Source: a virus
IMG/VR virus record: IMGVR_UViG_3300012920_000006
Coordinates: 1 to 35,309 of that record
DNA length: 35,309 nt
Reading direction: 5' to 3' (one strand)
The position numbers and the translations under genes were made by a program. Under the pieces are notes generated by a model. It was not told the origin of the DNA. It saw only the letters and a program-made list of their open reading frames with translations, and made no database searches. Positions 18,074 through 25,892 of this stretch are shown here, in pieces (position 1 is the stretch's first letter; each line of letters opens with the position of its first letter).

Positions 18074-18769
18074 TTAAGCTCCAAATACTTTGTTGTAATA
18101 GTCAGGATTAGATTTTGCGAATAGCTCAAGCGCTTCTGAATAACTTACTGTTTTTTCAGTTGCGAGCTTACGAACTTCTTGATCAAGAGTTGCTTTGTTG
18201 ATCTCTTGACCGCTTGCGCCATGTCCAACTTCAACAAGAGGCAATGCGCTGTTTGCTGGTCGCTCGCTGAACATAGTCCAAAACTCAGATTGCAATTCAC
18301 GCAATTCAAAAGCCTTGCCAGCAACAGCCGCTTCTGATGGTGTGATTTTGCCTTCATTTAAAAGATTGTTGATTGCTTCACGCTTCTCGACTTCACGCTT
18401 TTCAGCTTCGATTGCTTCAAGACGCTCTGACAGTTTAGCGTTGCTCTCACGAAGTGCAGTCACTTCACTGAGTAAAGTTGATTCAGACAATTGCTCTGAC
18501 ATCTTGTAAGACTTCTTGACTTCTCTCTTCTCGTCATGATCGGGACTATGAGCAAGTTTATTCTCTTTGTCTTCGTCTTTAGACTCAGCCATCTTTTTTT
18601 TCTTGTCTTCGTCTTCTTCTTTCATGGCCTCTTCTTTTTTATCGACCATTGCAGATTCAGACTCTTTCATCATGTCTTTCATCTTTTGTTCAAGTTCCTT
18701 GACCAAAGCGTCTTTAGCAACGAGCATTTGGCGAAGTTCTTCAACAGATAAGCTTTCAATGTTGTCCAT
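18074..18769 (-). CDS. Nested scaffold protein from an internal start (Mu Z-like)
   Basis: An in-frame ATG at 18769 (MDNIESLSVEELRQML) has AAAGGA followed by eight bases, a strong internal ribosome site exactly where the protease domain gives way to the coiled coil. The 231-residue product would be a free scaffold: Lys/Glu/Met-rich helices (KELEQKMKDMMKESE, KREVKKSYKMSEQLSE) and a C-terminal capsid-binding-like end (LELFAKSNPDYYNKVFGA). Nested protease/scaffold pairs are established in Mu (I/Z) and lambda (C/Nu3). Production of this product is inferred. Confidence 0.75.
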   Translation of the reverse strand: MDNIESLSVEELRQMLVAKDALVKELEQKMKDMMKESESAMVDKKEEAMKEEDEDKKKKMAESKDEDKENKLAHSPDHDEKREVKKSYKMSEQLSESTLLSEVTALRESNAKLSERLEAIEAEKREVEKREAINNLLNEGKITPSEAAVAGKAFELRELQSEFWTMFSERPANSALPLVEVGHGASGQEINKATLDQEVRKLATEKTVSYSEALELFAKSNPDYYNKVFGA

Positions 18770-20077
18770 TGAGTTTATCCTTTCGTTTAAAAGTACCCTG
18801 CCAATTTTATCGTTAGATTGTGCAGGTCTGGGGGTGAGTGTAATTGCTAAAAGTTGAGCGTCTCCGACTTTTGAACCGCCATCTCTTGAGAAGACTTCAC
18901 CGTTCAGAAACTCAGGACTTGACCACAGGACACCGCCAGCGGCCTTGACTACATCAAGGCCACGTTCATTGTATGCTGGTGTTGCGTAAAGGCCATCCTC
19001 ACGAAGTTCAAGGTCAACGATCAATCCAAGAGCGTTGCCACTTTCGGGAGGTGCTGGCGATCCACCTTGAAAAGGTGATGTTGCATGTTGCCAGTCAATG
19101 ATGACAGGGTCACTTTGTCTTCGCTCGTTGAATACTCTGATCATTTCAGACAGTAGCTCATGATCAATTTCTTGACCGATATTTTCACCATTCATTCGTG
19201 AGCTGACTTGACCAAGAGCAAGTGTCTTGAATGGCTTTCCAATGGTCAATCCATCAGGCAAATCATAACTTGGTTCACCTAAATGATTGAGTTGAATTGC
19301 TTCACCATAAGCACGAAGACTTGTCGCTTTTTCATCAGCACGTTTCATTTGATTCACAACTTTCCTTGCAAATGAGAATCCAGCGTCACCGCCCCAGCCA
19401 TTCCAAGCTTGCCAACCTTTGCCTTTGTCACTCCACGTTGAACCCTGCTTATCGACTTCATGGCGTGTGAAATAAGCAAGCATTCTTTTGACTGTGTCAG
19501 GTGACAAGCGCTTTCCGTTTGCCAAGTCTCTTGCTCTTGCAATACCAACGTCAGTCATGCCTCGTTGACTTGGTGGCTTGCTTGCTCTGACTTCAAGCGC
19601 TCGTTTTGCCGCTTCTTGCGCTCCCTTTGGCGGAGTGAAGTCAATGTGACTGTATTTGTCAGGAATCGAAAGCGCTTCAGCTTTGGCTTCAGTTCTTTGC
19701 GGGTGTCCCTTTGGCAACAAGTCAAGATCTGTGTTGTATGCTTTTTTTCTCTCACCTGTGCCAACAAGTTTTAAGAAAGCTTTAACACGAGCAAGCGCCC
19801 ACTGAGTACGATTCATGCCAGGTCTATGACTAACTGAAAAAGCTCCAGCGCCACGCCTAAACACTGCTTTAAGTGTGCCTAGATCAACCTTTTTGCTTTT
19901 AGCTTTGTATCTGTCATTGTGCTTGTCTCTCATGTTTTCGAGTGACTTGACAGCTTGATCACTGATCTTGATTCCACCTCGTGAACCGCTTGCACTTCCC
20001 TTTGGATTCTTTGCGCTTCCTTTAACTTGGTCTTTTTTTGGCGCTGGCGTTTGTGCCTGAGTTCGCTTCTTAGACAT
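18074..20077 (-). CDS. Capsid maturation protease with scaffold domain (Mu I-like)
   Basis: I chose ATG 20077 (MSKKRTQAQT), which has GGAGG seven bases upstream; the stretch to 20131 is only the portal overlap. The 667-residue product has several parts. An N-terminal basic region holds VFRRGAGAFSVSHRPG (DUF5824-like). A second conserved block is HEVDKQGSTWSDKGKGWQAW. A Mu I-type protease core follows (about 315-445), with DPVIIDWQHATSP and ALGLIVDLELREDGLYATP. A coiled-coil, charged scaffold forms the C-terminus (about 455-667). It should cleave scaffold and itself during head assembly. Portal and protease genes overlap by eight bases. Confidence 0.87.
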   Translation of the reverse strand: MSKKRTQAQTPAPKKDQVKGSAKNPKGSASGSRGGIKISDQAVKSLENMRDKHNDRYKAKSKKVDLGTLKAVFRRGAGAFSVSHRPGMNRTQWALARVKAFLKLVGTGERKKAYNTDLDLLPKGHPQRTEAKAEALSIPDKYSHIDFTPPKGAQEAAKRALEVRASKPPSQRGMTDVGIARARDLANGKRLSPDTVKRMLAYFTRHEVDKQGSTWSDKGKGWQAWNGWGGDAGFSFARKVVNQMKRADEKATSLRAYGEAIQLNHLGEPSYDLPDGLTIGKPFKTLALGQVSSRMNGENIGQEIDHELLSEMIRVFNERRQSDPVIIDWQHATSPFQGGSPAPPESGNALGLIVDLELREDGLYATPAYNERGLDVVKAAGGVLWSSPEFLNGEVFSRDGGSKVGDAQLLAITLTPRPAQSNDKIGRVLLNERINSMDNIESLSVEELRQMLVAKDALVKELEQKMKDMMKESESAMVDKKEEAMKEEDEDKKKKMAESKDEDKENKLAHSPDHDEKREVKKSYKMSEQLSESTLLSEVTALRESNAKLSERLEAIEAEKREVEKREAINNLLNEGKITPSEAAVAGKAFELRELQSEFWTMFSERPANSALPLVEVGHGASGQEINKATLDQEVRKLATEKTVSYSEALELFAKSNPDYYNKVFGA

Positions 20078-21488
20078 TGCGCTTCCTCCGCTTGATGAGT
20101 TGTTCAGCAAGTGCTGAAACGCCACCGCCACCGCTTAGGCTTGCAGTCCTTTCAAGTGCTGAGCGCTGAGCGTCTTCAGGTAAATCACCGGCTCCAAGAC
20201 GTTCTCTGATTGCTCGCTCAAGTTCATCATCGGGAGTAAGCAAGCCAGCTTGAACAAGGCCAGGTAACATGCCAAGACTTTCAGCAAGATCATCTGTGTC
20301 AAGTCCTGTGTGTGTCAGCTTTGGTAGTTTGCTTGGATCGACTAGGCCATAGTTCCACCGAATCAAGCGGCCAATTGTGCCGCCGCCACGTCTGTCAACT
20401 CCGCTGACTTGGCTTGCGACAAGATCACAAAGATTGATCGCTGCTCGTCTGAAAACTGACAGATGTATTTCACCAACTGACCTTGCGCCAGTCTCGGTGT
20501 TGCCAAGATCTGCAAACTGAGTCAAAAAAGCCGCTGACATTTGAGAGTCACATTTTGTGATGATCTCAAGCGGCCCGCTTGCATATAAGTTTGGCTGTGC
20601 TGCGTAAGTGTCAAAACTAACAGCATCGTTTTCAACTAGATAGGATTGTTCAGCGCTGATGAAGAGTTGTGCTTGTGCCTCAGCATCATTGACCATTGCA
20701 TCAATGTCTCCATCGGTTAAGCCAAGTGATTCAGCTTGCGAGCGATCAACTTTTACTTTTGGAGTTGGCACAGCCCAGCGATCAAGACCGACACACATTA
20801 AGTTGCTGACTCTTTGCTTTGTTCTCCACCACCACCACACAGGCCGAAGCATACCGACGCCCTCAAAGTTTGACCCCGTTTTATTCAGCGTCAAAAGCAA
20901 AAGCTTATTCGATGGTATTGGCTCAGGTGTATATGTCAACCCAACAACATTCTGAAGAACTCCATCAAGATTTTGATTGTCTCGACTTAGCCACTTTTGG
21001 TGTGCTGATGGCTCTCTGTCTGCATAGTGATCAAGCCAAACTTTGATGTTGCCATTTGCGCAAGGGCCAACTCTATAAACTTCTTCAGCGTATCTATAGC
21101 CAACTGGCACAAACTCGAATAAGTATGCCAGTTGATCTTCCCAGCTTAAAGTCATTTGACCAGCATAACCATCAAAGCCAAATGCTTCATTTGCGTATCT
21201 TGCCAACTCGTCAGCCAATGCATCGTTTTCAATGCCTGGCTCAAAGCGCCATGATGCTGACATTAAAGTTTGACGAAGCATGTGCCAAGAACGTCTGACA
21301 ATTGGATCAGTTCTCAACATTTCCTCAGCTTCTTGAACCCAATTTAACCCAGTTAGTTTTGGATTCTGCTCTTTGCCTGTGATCATTCCACCGCTTAACT
21401 GTGTGCCTGTGATCCCTCTTGTTGTGAATCTGGGTGTTAAGGCTCTCATATGCTTCGGAGAACGCTCTTTTGTTTGATCATAAGACAT
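20070..21488 (-). CDS. Portal protein, DUF935 / Mu gp29-like
   Basis: It encodes 472 residues from ATG 21488 (MSYDQTKERSPKH), preceded by AAGGGG; a longer upstream extension lies in the promoter region and is rejected. Family-like elements are EEMLRTDPIVRRSWHMLRQ (about 53-71), LAYLFEFVPVGYRYAEEVY, SNKLLLLTLNKTGSNFEGVG (about 193-212) and VWWWWRTKQR. These match the stem and clip region pattern of DUF935 portals. It forms the dodecameric DNA entry ring at one capsid vertex. It is separated from terL by the cyclase cassette and a terminator, so a promoter of its own is likely. Confidence 0.87.
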   Translation of the reverse strand: MSYDQTKERSPKHMRALTPRFTTRGITGTQLSGGMITGKEQNPKLTGLNWVQEAEEMLRTDPIVRRSWHMLRQTLMSASWRFEPGIENDALADELARYANEAFGFDGYAGQMTLSWEDQLAYLFEFVPVGYRYAEEVYRVGPCANGNIKVWLDHYADREPSAHQKWLSRDNQNLDGVLQNVVGLTYTPEPIPSNKLLLLTLNKTGSNFEGVGMLRPVWWWWRTKQRVSNLMCVGLDRWAVPTPKVKVDRSQAESLGLTDGDIDAMVNDAEAQAQLFISAEQSYLVENDAVSFDTYAAQPNLYASGPLEIITKCDSQMSAAFLTQFADLGNTETGARSVGEIHLSVFRRAAINLCDLVASQVSGVDRRGGGTIGRLIRWNYGLVDPSKLPKLTHTGLDTDDLAESLGMLPGLVQAGLLTPDDELERAIRERLGAGDLPEDAQRSALERTASLSGGGGVSALAEQLIKRRKRNV

Positions 21489-21522
21489 TAGCACCCCTTT
21501 GAGTTCTATTGTGCTTACAAAC

Positions 21523-21551
21523 AATATAAACACTGAACAACAATTTAGCAA
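21523..21551 (-). promoter_or_regulatory. Putative promoter for the head-tail operon
   Basis: On the minus strand TTGCTA (21551-21546) and TATATT (21528-21523) are separated by 17 bases. It lies downstream of the intrinsic terminator and about 35 bases before the portal ATG, so the structural genes could restart transcription here. A perfect 9-bp inverted repeat, ACTGAACAA/TTGTTCAGT (21532-21540 and 21559-21567), brackets the -35 box and could be an operator. Confidence 0.55.
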
Positions 21552-21593
21552 TAAAAGCTTGTTCAGTATGTTGCAAGTGTTTTCTGTAGATAT

Positions 21594-21626
21594 AAAAAAA
21601 GCCACCGACGGCAATCAGTGGCTTTT
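21594..21626 (-). terminator. Intrinsic terminator after the cyclase cassette
   Basis: On the minus strand GCCACTGA, a six-base loop and TCGGTGGC form an eight-pair stem (one T.G wobble) at 21622-21601, followed directly by seven T. The opposite strand reads stem then TTTTCTG, so it may work weakly in both directions. It separates terL-cyclase-TM transcription from the portal operon. Confidence 0.85.
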
Positions 21627-21684
21627 CTGTCATTCTTGTTCAACATGACAAAAGTTTTTTAAGTCTGTCTTTTGTCTATGTCAA

Positions 21685-22152
21685 TTACTTTTTTGGTATC
21701 CATTCTTCAACAGTTGGATCAAGAATCACTTGATTAACAGACCTTGTTTTAATCGGCTTCTGACCACTGAACATTGAAAGCTTGTCAATGACTGCGCCTT
21801 GCAATTCCATGAGCTGATCAGTCTTCAATTGCATTTGTATTTGTGCATCACGCAATCTTGCAATCAAAGCTTCCCTGTCAGCATTTGCCGAAGCTAGTTT
21901 GTCTTTGAGCTCTTCAACTTCAGACGGATCTCGGCCGCTTGCAATTGCGACCATTGAAGAAATTGAACCTGTGATCACACCAAGAATACCAACAAGAACA
22001 TCACGATTTTCATCAACAATTTTGACATATGTCAGGAACAAGATCAAGCCAACAATCAACAGCAAAAACATGACGCTAAACCACCAGCCTCGTCTTGCTT
22101 TGACATCTTTTGAAAACTCTTTAGCTTCTTGTCTATCTTCGATTGAATTCAT
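21685..22152 (-). CDS. Two-TM coiled-coil membrane protein, cyclase partner
   Basis: It encodes 155 residues. A basic N-terminus is followed by TM1 (about 23-43) and TM2 (about 52-72), then a charged coiled coil (about 76-125) and a short tail ending VEEWIPKK. By the positive-inside rule both ends should be cytoplasmic. The ATG overlaps the cyclase stop (ATGA), so the two are translated as a pair, and a terminator follows. No cyclic-nucleotide-binding, TIR or nuclease motif is visible. Possible roles are a membrane effector or sensor tied to the cyclase, a superinfection-exclusion protein, or a holin-like protein. The pairing is seen; the function is unknown. Confidence 0.8.
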   Translation of the reverse strand: MNSIEDRQEAKEFSKDVKARRGWWFSVMFLLLIVGLILFLTYVKIVDENRDVLVGILGVITGSISSMVAIASGRDPSEVEELKDKLASANADREALIARLRDAQIQMQLKTDQLMELQGAVIDKLSMFSGQKPIKTRSVNQVILDPTVEEWIPKK

Positions 22153-22973
22153 AATACACCTTGTAAAAACATCATGATAAACTCAAGAACGTGATCAATC
22201 CAAAAGAAATAGTCTTGTAGTTCATTCATGCGTCTTGCGTGTGGATCAATCAAAATTGGAACTGTTACTGATGCAGTATAGAACAGCATGATCAAACAGA
22301 AGCGAACATAAAACCATATCAACCACTCTTTTAATTTTCTGTCTCGCATCTTGCTTTTGATCTTCTTTGGCCCAGCAACACGCTTGACTTTGTCACCTCC
22401 AGGCGGTGGCTGCAATGATTCAATTGTTGCGCCAACTGTATAAATCAATTGTGTCTGTTTGACTCCCTTGAACTTGTATTCACCAGCGCAAGCGTATCTT
22501 GTCCCCTTTGGCGTAAAGCTGTTTGTTCTGCCTTTAATTGCTTTCATTGCCTCAGCTGTCAGCAACACTTGACCAGCTTGACAAAGTGACATTGTTCTTG
22601 CTGCTATGTTCTTTGAGATCCCCTCAAGTTCAATACTCTTTGCTCCTGTCATCGTGTATATTTCAGCCTGTTTGACTTCGACAATGACCCCCCAGTGTAT
22701 GCCAATTCGACAGCCAAGCCTTGTTTTTTGTGGAATCGTTTCTTGATAAATCAGCGCAAAGTTTACAGCGTCAATTGGTCGCTGAAAGCTCAGCAAGAAG
22801 CCATCTGATCTATCAATCTCTCGACCGTTGAACTTATAGATCAGCGACCTTGTCAGCCTGTCATGATATTGAAGCCATTGTGCCGCTTTCATTGCGCCTA
22901 CTGACTGAACGAATCTTGTTGAGCCAATTAGATCAAGCAGGACTATTGCAAGCTTTGTTTCGATGAGTTCCAT
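22149..22973 (-). CDS. Class III nucleotide cyclase with C-terminal membrane segment
   Basis: It encodes 274 residues. Residues 1-180 match the class III adenylate/guanylate cyclase domain: LLDLIGSTRF with metal ligand D14, GREIDRSDGFLLSF with second metal ligand D57, a RIGIHWGVIVEV strand (89-100) and EGISKNIAARTM with transition-state N122 and R126. The usual substrate-selecting Asp/Thr position is occupied by E115, so the base used (ATP, GTP, UTP or CTP) cannot be assigned. A basic linker (194-215) precedes a membrane segment (about 217-242) and a second hydrophobic end (255-274). AAGGAG sits seven bases before the ATG, inside the terL end (TGAATG junction), so it is co-translated with terminase. 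Cyclases are rare in phages. Confidence 0.87.
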   Translation of the reverse strand: MELIETKLAIVLLDLIGSTRFVQSVGAMKAAQWLQYHDRLTRSLIYKFNGREIDRSDGFLLSFQRPIDAVNFALIYQETIPQKTRLGCRIGIHWGVIVEVKQAEIYTMTGAKSIELEGISKNIAARTMSLCQAGQVLLTAEAMKAIKGRTNSFTPKGTRYACAGEYKFKGVKQTQLIYTVGATIESLQPPPGGDKVKRVAGPKKIKSKMRDRKLKEWLIWFYVRFCLIMLFYTASVTVPILIDPHARRMNELQDYFFWIDHVLEFIMMFLQGVL

Positions 22974-24347
22974 TCAGAAGCTCCTTGTTTGTGATCCTCC
23001 AACTTTAACATTTCTATTTCTAACAGCAACAGAGCGTCTTGGCTTATACTGTTTATCAAGTGCGCTCTCATGCCAATTGAACATGATGCAATCATATCTT
23101 AAAGCGTCAAGTGGATCTTCACGACCATCTTTTTTTGGCTGCTCTTTGTTGTCCCAAGCATAAGACAAGATTGCTTTTCTTATGCTATTTCCACTTACTC
23201 GCTCGCCTTTGTCCCACACTTCTTTGGTGATTAAGTAGCGCTTTGAATTGAAAGCACGTTTAAGTCTTTGGACTCCGTTCAAGATGTCAACTTTGATAGG
23301 GTCGCTTGTATGACGTAAAGGGACACCAATTCCTTTTGGCGGTTCTTGTCGCATAACTCTGAATGCGCTCTTGCCTGTTTGGTCATTGCGAGCTTTACCA
23401 GCTTTGTCAGCAACGCCAGCATCAAGCCAAATGCGCTTGCCTGGTGCTTGACTCTTCAATGATCGAGGCCACGCAATGGACAAGATTAGCGTTGTTAGTT
23501 GGTCGGTTGTCACCTCTTGCGGATTGATTTCATGACAAATGACAGATGCGTCAAGCTCTTCATCATATGCAATGATCAAGACTGATGGCTTCCTAAATCC
23601 CCAGTCAATAGCAATGCGCCCTGTCATGCTTTCTTTATATTGCCAATTGTCAATGACATGGCTTGCTTCGTTAAACTCTGAATAAATTAAACCTGTTGGT
23701 GGCTTTGGTTTATTCATGATCATCGCTTCTCGTTCGTCAGGAGGCAGCATCTTGGTCGCTTCAAACCATTCATCAGCGAGATTGTCTTGGTTGACATATG
23801 AACTAAAAAGTAAAGGTGTTAAGCCTTGATTCTCTGCCATATTGACCCACCAAGCATCGACGACAGGCAAGCCAACTAAGATCAAGATTGGACTAGGCCC
23901 AGCTCGAAGACGACCAAGTGCTTTATGTGCCACTTCCATTGTTAACGTTTGACATTCATCAATTAAGCATACTCCGCTTGTGACGTTTAAACCCTCAAGC
24001 GGGTTGTGCGTTGCTTCTCTTGTGCCTGGTCGAAAGTAGCTCCGACACCAAACAGTTGAACCATTGTTGTTGTCAGTCCATTGTTTCATAGTGTGGTTAT
24101 ATGTCCAGCCAAGAGGACTAAGCCACTTTTGCATTTCAGGCATCAAGACTGAATTGTATCTTGGTGTTGTGTCAGTGACTAAAAGCGATGAAGTGCCAGG
24201 CCTTGTTTTTGACAAGTAAAGAATGGAGAACACAAGCGCTGATGTCTTGCCTGAACCCCAGCCACAACGGGCCGCAATCACTTTGTCTTTGCGTGTTATG
24301 CCTCTTATGATTTCAAGCTGAAGTGGATTTAGTTTGATTTCAGTCAT
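22974..24347 (-). CDS. terL: Terminase large subunit
   Basis: It encodes 457 residues. The ATPase has Walker A GWGSGKT (residues 29-35) and Walker B VCLIDE (126-131, with D130-E131). The RuvC-like nuclease has D248 in AIDWGFRKPS, D309 in IWLDAG and D411/D414 in REDPLDALRYD. Together these show an intact packaging motor and headful or cutting nuclease. Its ribosome site is weak, but a good promoter lies just upstream. TerL is followed directly by the cyclase rather than by the portal. Confidence 0.95.
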   Translation of the reverse strand: MTEIKLNPLQLEIIRGITRKDKVIAARCGWGSGKTSALVFSILYLSKTRPGTSSLLVTDTTPRYNSVLMPEMQKWLSPLGWTYNHTMKQWTDNNNGSTVWCRSYFRPGTREATHNPLEGLNVTSGVCLIDECQTLTMEVAHKALGRLRAGPSPILILVGLPVVDAWWVNMAENQGLTPLLFSSYVNQDNLADEWFEATKMLPPDEREAMIMNKPKPPTGLIYSEFNEASHVIDNWQYKESMTGRIAIDWGFRKPSVLIIAYDEELDASVICHEINPQEVTTDQLTTLILSIAWPRSLKSQAPGKRIWLDAGVADKAGKARNDQTGKSAFRVMRQEPPKGIGVPLRHTSDPIKVDILNGVQRLKRAFNSKRYLITKEVWDKGERVSGNSIRKAILSYAWDNKEQPKKDGREDPLDALRYDCIMFNWHESALDKQYKPRRSVAVRNRNVKVGGSQTRSF

Positions 24348-24368
24348 GATTTGATCTAGTTTTCTAGT

Positions 24369-24398
24369 TGTATACAGCTGTCGTTGTATTCATGTCAA
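24369..24398 (-). promoter_or_regulatory. Sigma70-like promoter between terS and terL
   Basis: On the minus strand TTGACA (24398-24393) and TATACA (24374-24369) are separated by 18 bases, the best promoter match seen in the window. It would drive terL, the cyclase and the TM gene up to the terminator at 21594-21626. The spacer holds a palindrome, ACAGCTGT, a possible operator. Confidence 0.65.
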
Positions 24399-24400
24399 TG

Positions 24401-24444
24401 AAGCCTAGCTTTCGTCTGTGTTCTCCCTAGGCGAGGCTAGGCTT
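24401..24444. repeat. 9-bp inverted repeat across the terS stop
   Basis: AAGCCTAGC at 24401-24409 is perfectly complementary to GCTAGGCTT at 24436-24444, with a 26-base spacer. It spans the end of terS just upstream of the terL promoter. A hairpin here could attenuate read-through from terS or protect the transcript end. There is no T-run, so it is not a canonical terminator. Confidence 0.5.
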
Positions 24445-24878
24445 TCTTTATTTTGCATTTGCTCTTCAAGTTGCTTCATCATGCTGAGTACTTCTTCAGA
24501 GCCATCAGACTTTTTTGAAACATTCATTTCAATTTGCTTCAAGTCGCCATAGTACTCAGGAAAGCGCTTTGACAAACGCCAAGCCCAGCCACGCCAGTCC
24601 ATCTTGTCATCAATGCACCTGTCAAGCCTTGCGAGCATGACCGCTTCTGAATAGCCAATTGCAGCATCAACTTCTTCAGCATATGCAGCGTTCTTTTCAT
24701 ACCAGTCATAGTGCGTTGTACGACCAACTCCAGCCTGAGTGCAAGCGGCATGAATTGACATACCAGCTCTGATGTTATCCAAGAGAAGTTCTTGTTTTTT
24801 CTCTCGTTGAATCTGGGCTTTCCCCTTGCGTTTAGTCCTGGTCTTCTGTGTCTTCGATGTCTGTTTTGTCCCAGCCAT
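24405..24878 (-). CDS. terS: Terminase small subunit
   Basis: It encodes 157 residues from ATG 24878 (MAGTKQTSKTQK), chosen because AGGTGA lies five bases upstream; a GTG nine bases earlier is possible. A lysine/arginine-rich N-terminus precedes a helix-turn-helix (AACTQAGVGRTTHYDWYEKN, about residues 45-64), the DNA-recognition fold of small terminases of this type. FPEYYGDLKQIEMNV and a helical C-terminus (SMMKQLEEQM) would serve oligomerisation. It overlaps the upstream gene by 47 bp and precedes terL, as expected. Confidence 0.85.
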   Translation of the reverse strand: MAGTKQTSKTQKTRTKRKGKAQIQREKKQELLLDNIRAGMSIHAACTQAGVGRTTHYDWYEKNAAYAEEVDAAIGYSEAVMLARLDRCIDDKMDWRGWAWRLSKRFPEYYGDLKQIEMNVSKKSDGSEEVLSMMKQLEEQMQNKESLASPRENTDES

Positions 24879-25182
24879 AATGCTCACCTATTGCTTGCCA
24901 AATTGTTTGATATAGCTCTTCACTCTCTTTGTGAAGCGGAGAGCAATCAGTATCAACGAGTCTTTTTTTGATCTCACAGAGTGCATGAAGCACTTGTTCC
25001 TGCCTCGTGCGTGTGCGTTTTTGTTCGTCTTGTTCAGTCAAAGCTTCATCAAGCAAGCTCTGAACATCATCAAGCAACATCACAATGTCATGATTTGTGA
25101 TAATCGCTTTTTGAATCTCATTAACAGAGAAGCCATCTTGATAGAGTTTCACACAGAAAAGCTTTAAATACTCATCATTCAT
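24832..25182 (-). CDS. Hypothetical acidic helical protein
   Basis: It encodes 116 residues starting MNDEYLKLFCVKLYQDG, with GAGTGA before the ATG. It is entirely helical by appearance and ends in an acidic tail (DIEDTEDQD). The segment LYQDGFSVNEIQKAI (about residues 13-27) looks like a helix-turn-helix half. It overlaps terS by 47 bp, so it may assist packaging or regulate terminase, but this is positional inference. The family is not recognised. Confidence 0.72.
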   Translation of the reverse strand: MNDEYLKLFCVKLYQDGFSVNEIQKAIITNHDIVMLLDDVQSLLDEALTEQDEQKRTRTRQEQVLHALCEIKKRLVDTDCSPLHKESEELYQTIWQAIGEHYGWDKTDIEDTEDQD

Positions 25183-25217
25183 TTAATCACTCGATTCTAA
25201 AAAGTAGTTACCTTAAT

Positions 25218-25892
25218 TTATGATAACTCAGCACTAGAATCAAAGTAAGCTGACATTGAAATTGGAAAGCACTTTTCAAGCGCTCGTTGAATCTGCTCAG
25301 CGATGTCTTTTGTCTCAGGCTGTGCATGTTCATGATTCCTGAGTTTGATAAACTTAATCCAGTTGTGGAGATTGCCTGTCATATAGAATGTTGTATATGT
25401 CGATTGTGGCAAGACACCACGAGCGATTTCACGAGAAACACCAGCATTAAGCAATTGTTGATAACTAGCAAGACTGAACTCAGTCGCAAGCTTGAATGCG
25501 CTTTCAGCTTCACTTGATTCAACAACTCCATCTGAACACTGAAGATTGTCTTTTGCTTGTCCCCTCATCTGACTAGGCTTCCAAAAGTCAATGCGCTCTG
25601 AAGTGTACCGCCTGCTTACTTCATTGTATGAGAATGTTCTATGCCTCATGATTTGAGAACGAACAAACATAGGAACGATCAAGATGAATGTAGCAATGCA
25701 ATGTTCAAAAGGTGAAGTGTGATTGTGTGAAGCAAGAAACGTGATCAGCTTCTTGTCTCTGTCTGTCAGTTGCGTTTCAGCATGATCATCTTTGAGAAAC
25801 GAAACACGAGCTGCGTCAACAATACGCTTGTCACTTCCCATAAAGTCAATCAGCTTTGCGCTCCCATTACCATCTTGATAAATTTTACTCAT
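25218..25892 (-). CDS. thyX: Flavin-dependent thymidylate synthase ThyX
   Basis: It encodes 224 residues, a normal ThyX length. The signature RHRTFSYNEVSRRY (residues 83-96) is the ThyX motif that holds FAD and dUMP. HTSPFEHC (58-65) and the later MTGNLHNWIKFIKLRNHEHAQ region (His/Arg FAD contacts) also match. It makes dTMP from dUMP using methylene-tetrahydrofolate and a flavin, feeding phage DNA synthesis. Its start overlaps the upstream small gene by eight bases. The dCMP deaminase at 32230-32676 could supply dUMP. Confidence 0.96.
   Translation of the reverse strand: MSKIYQDGNGSAKLIDFMGSDKRIVDAARVSFLKDDHAETQLTDRDKKLITFLASHNHTSPFEHCIATFILIVPMFVRSQIMRHRTFSYNEVSRRYTSERIDFWKPSQMRGQAKDNLQCSDGVVESSEAESAFKLATEFSLASYQQLLNAGVSREIARGVLPQSTYTTFYMTGNLHNWIKFIKLRNHEHAQPETKDIAEQIQRALEKCFPISMSAYFDSSAELS

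Noticed and set aside
18536-18857. Overlapping + strand ORFs with hydrophobic phenylalanine-rich products
   Set aside because: Reverse complement of the Lys/Glu-rich scaffold region gives false hydrophobic ORFs.
20078-20131. Longer N-terminus of the protease gene
   Set aside because: The extension lies before a strong GGAGG ribosome site and ATG at 20077, inside the portal end.
21685-22973. Canonical Pycsar operon
   Set aside because: The partner lacks a visible cyclic-nucleotide-binding domain and TIR domain, and the cyclase itself carries the membrane segment; only the general idea is retained.
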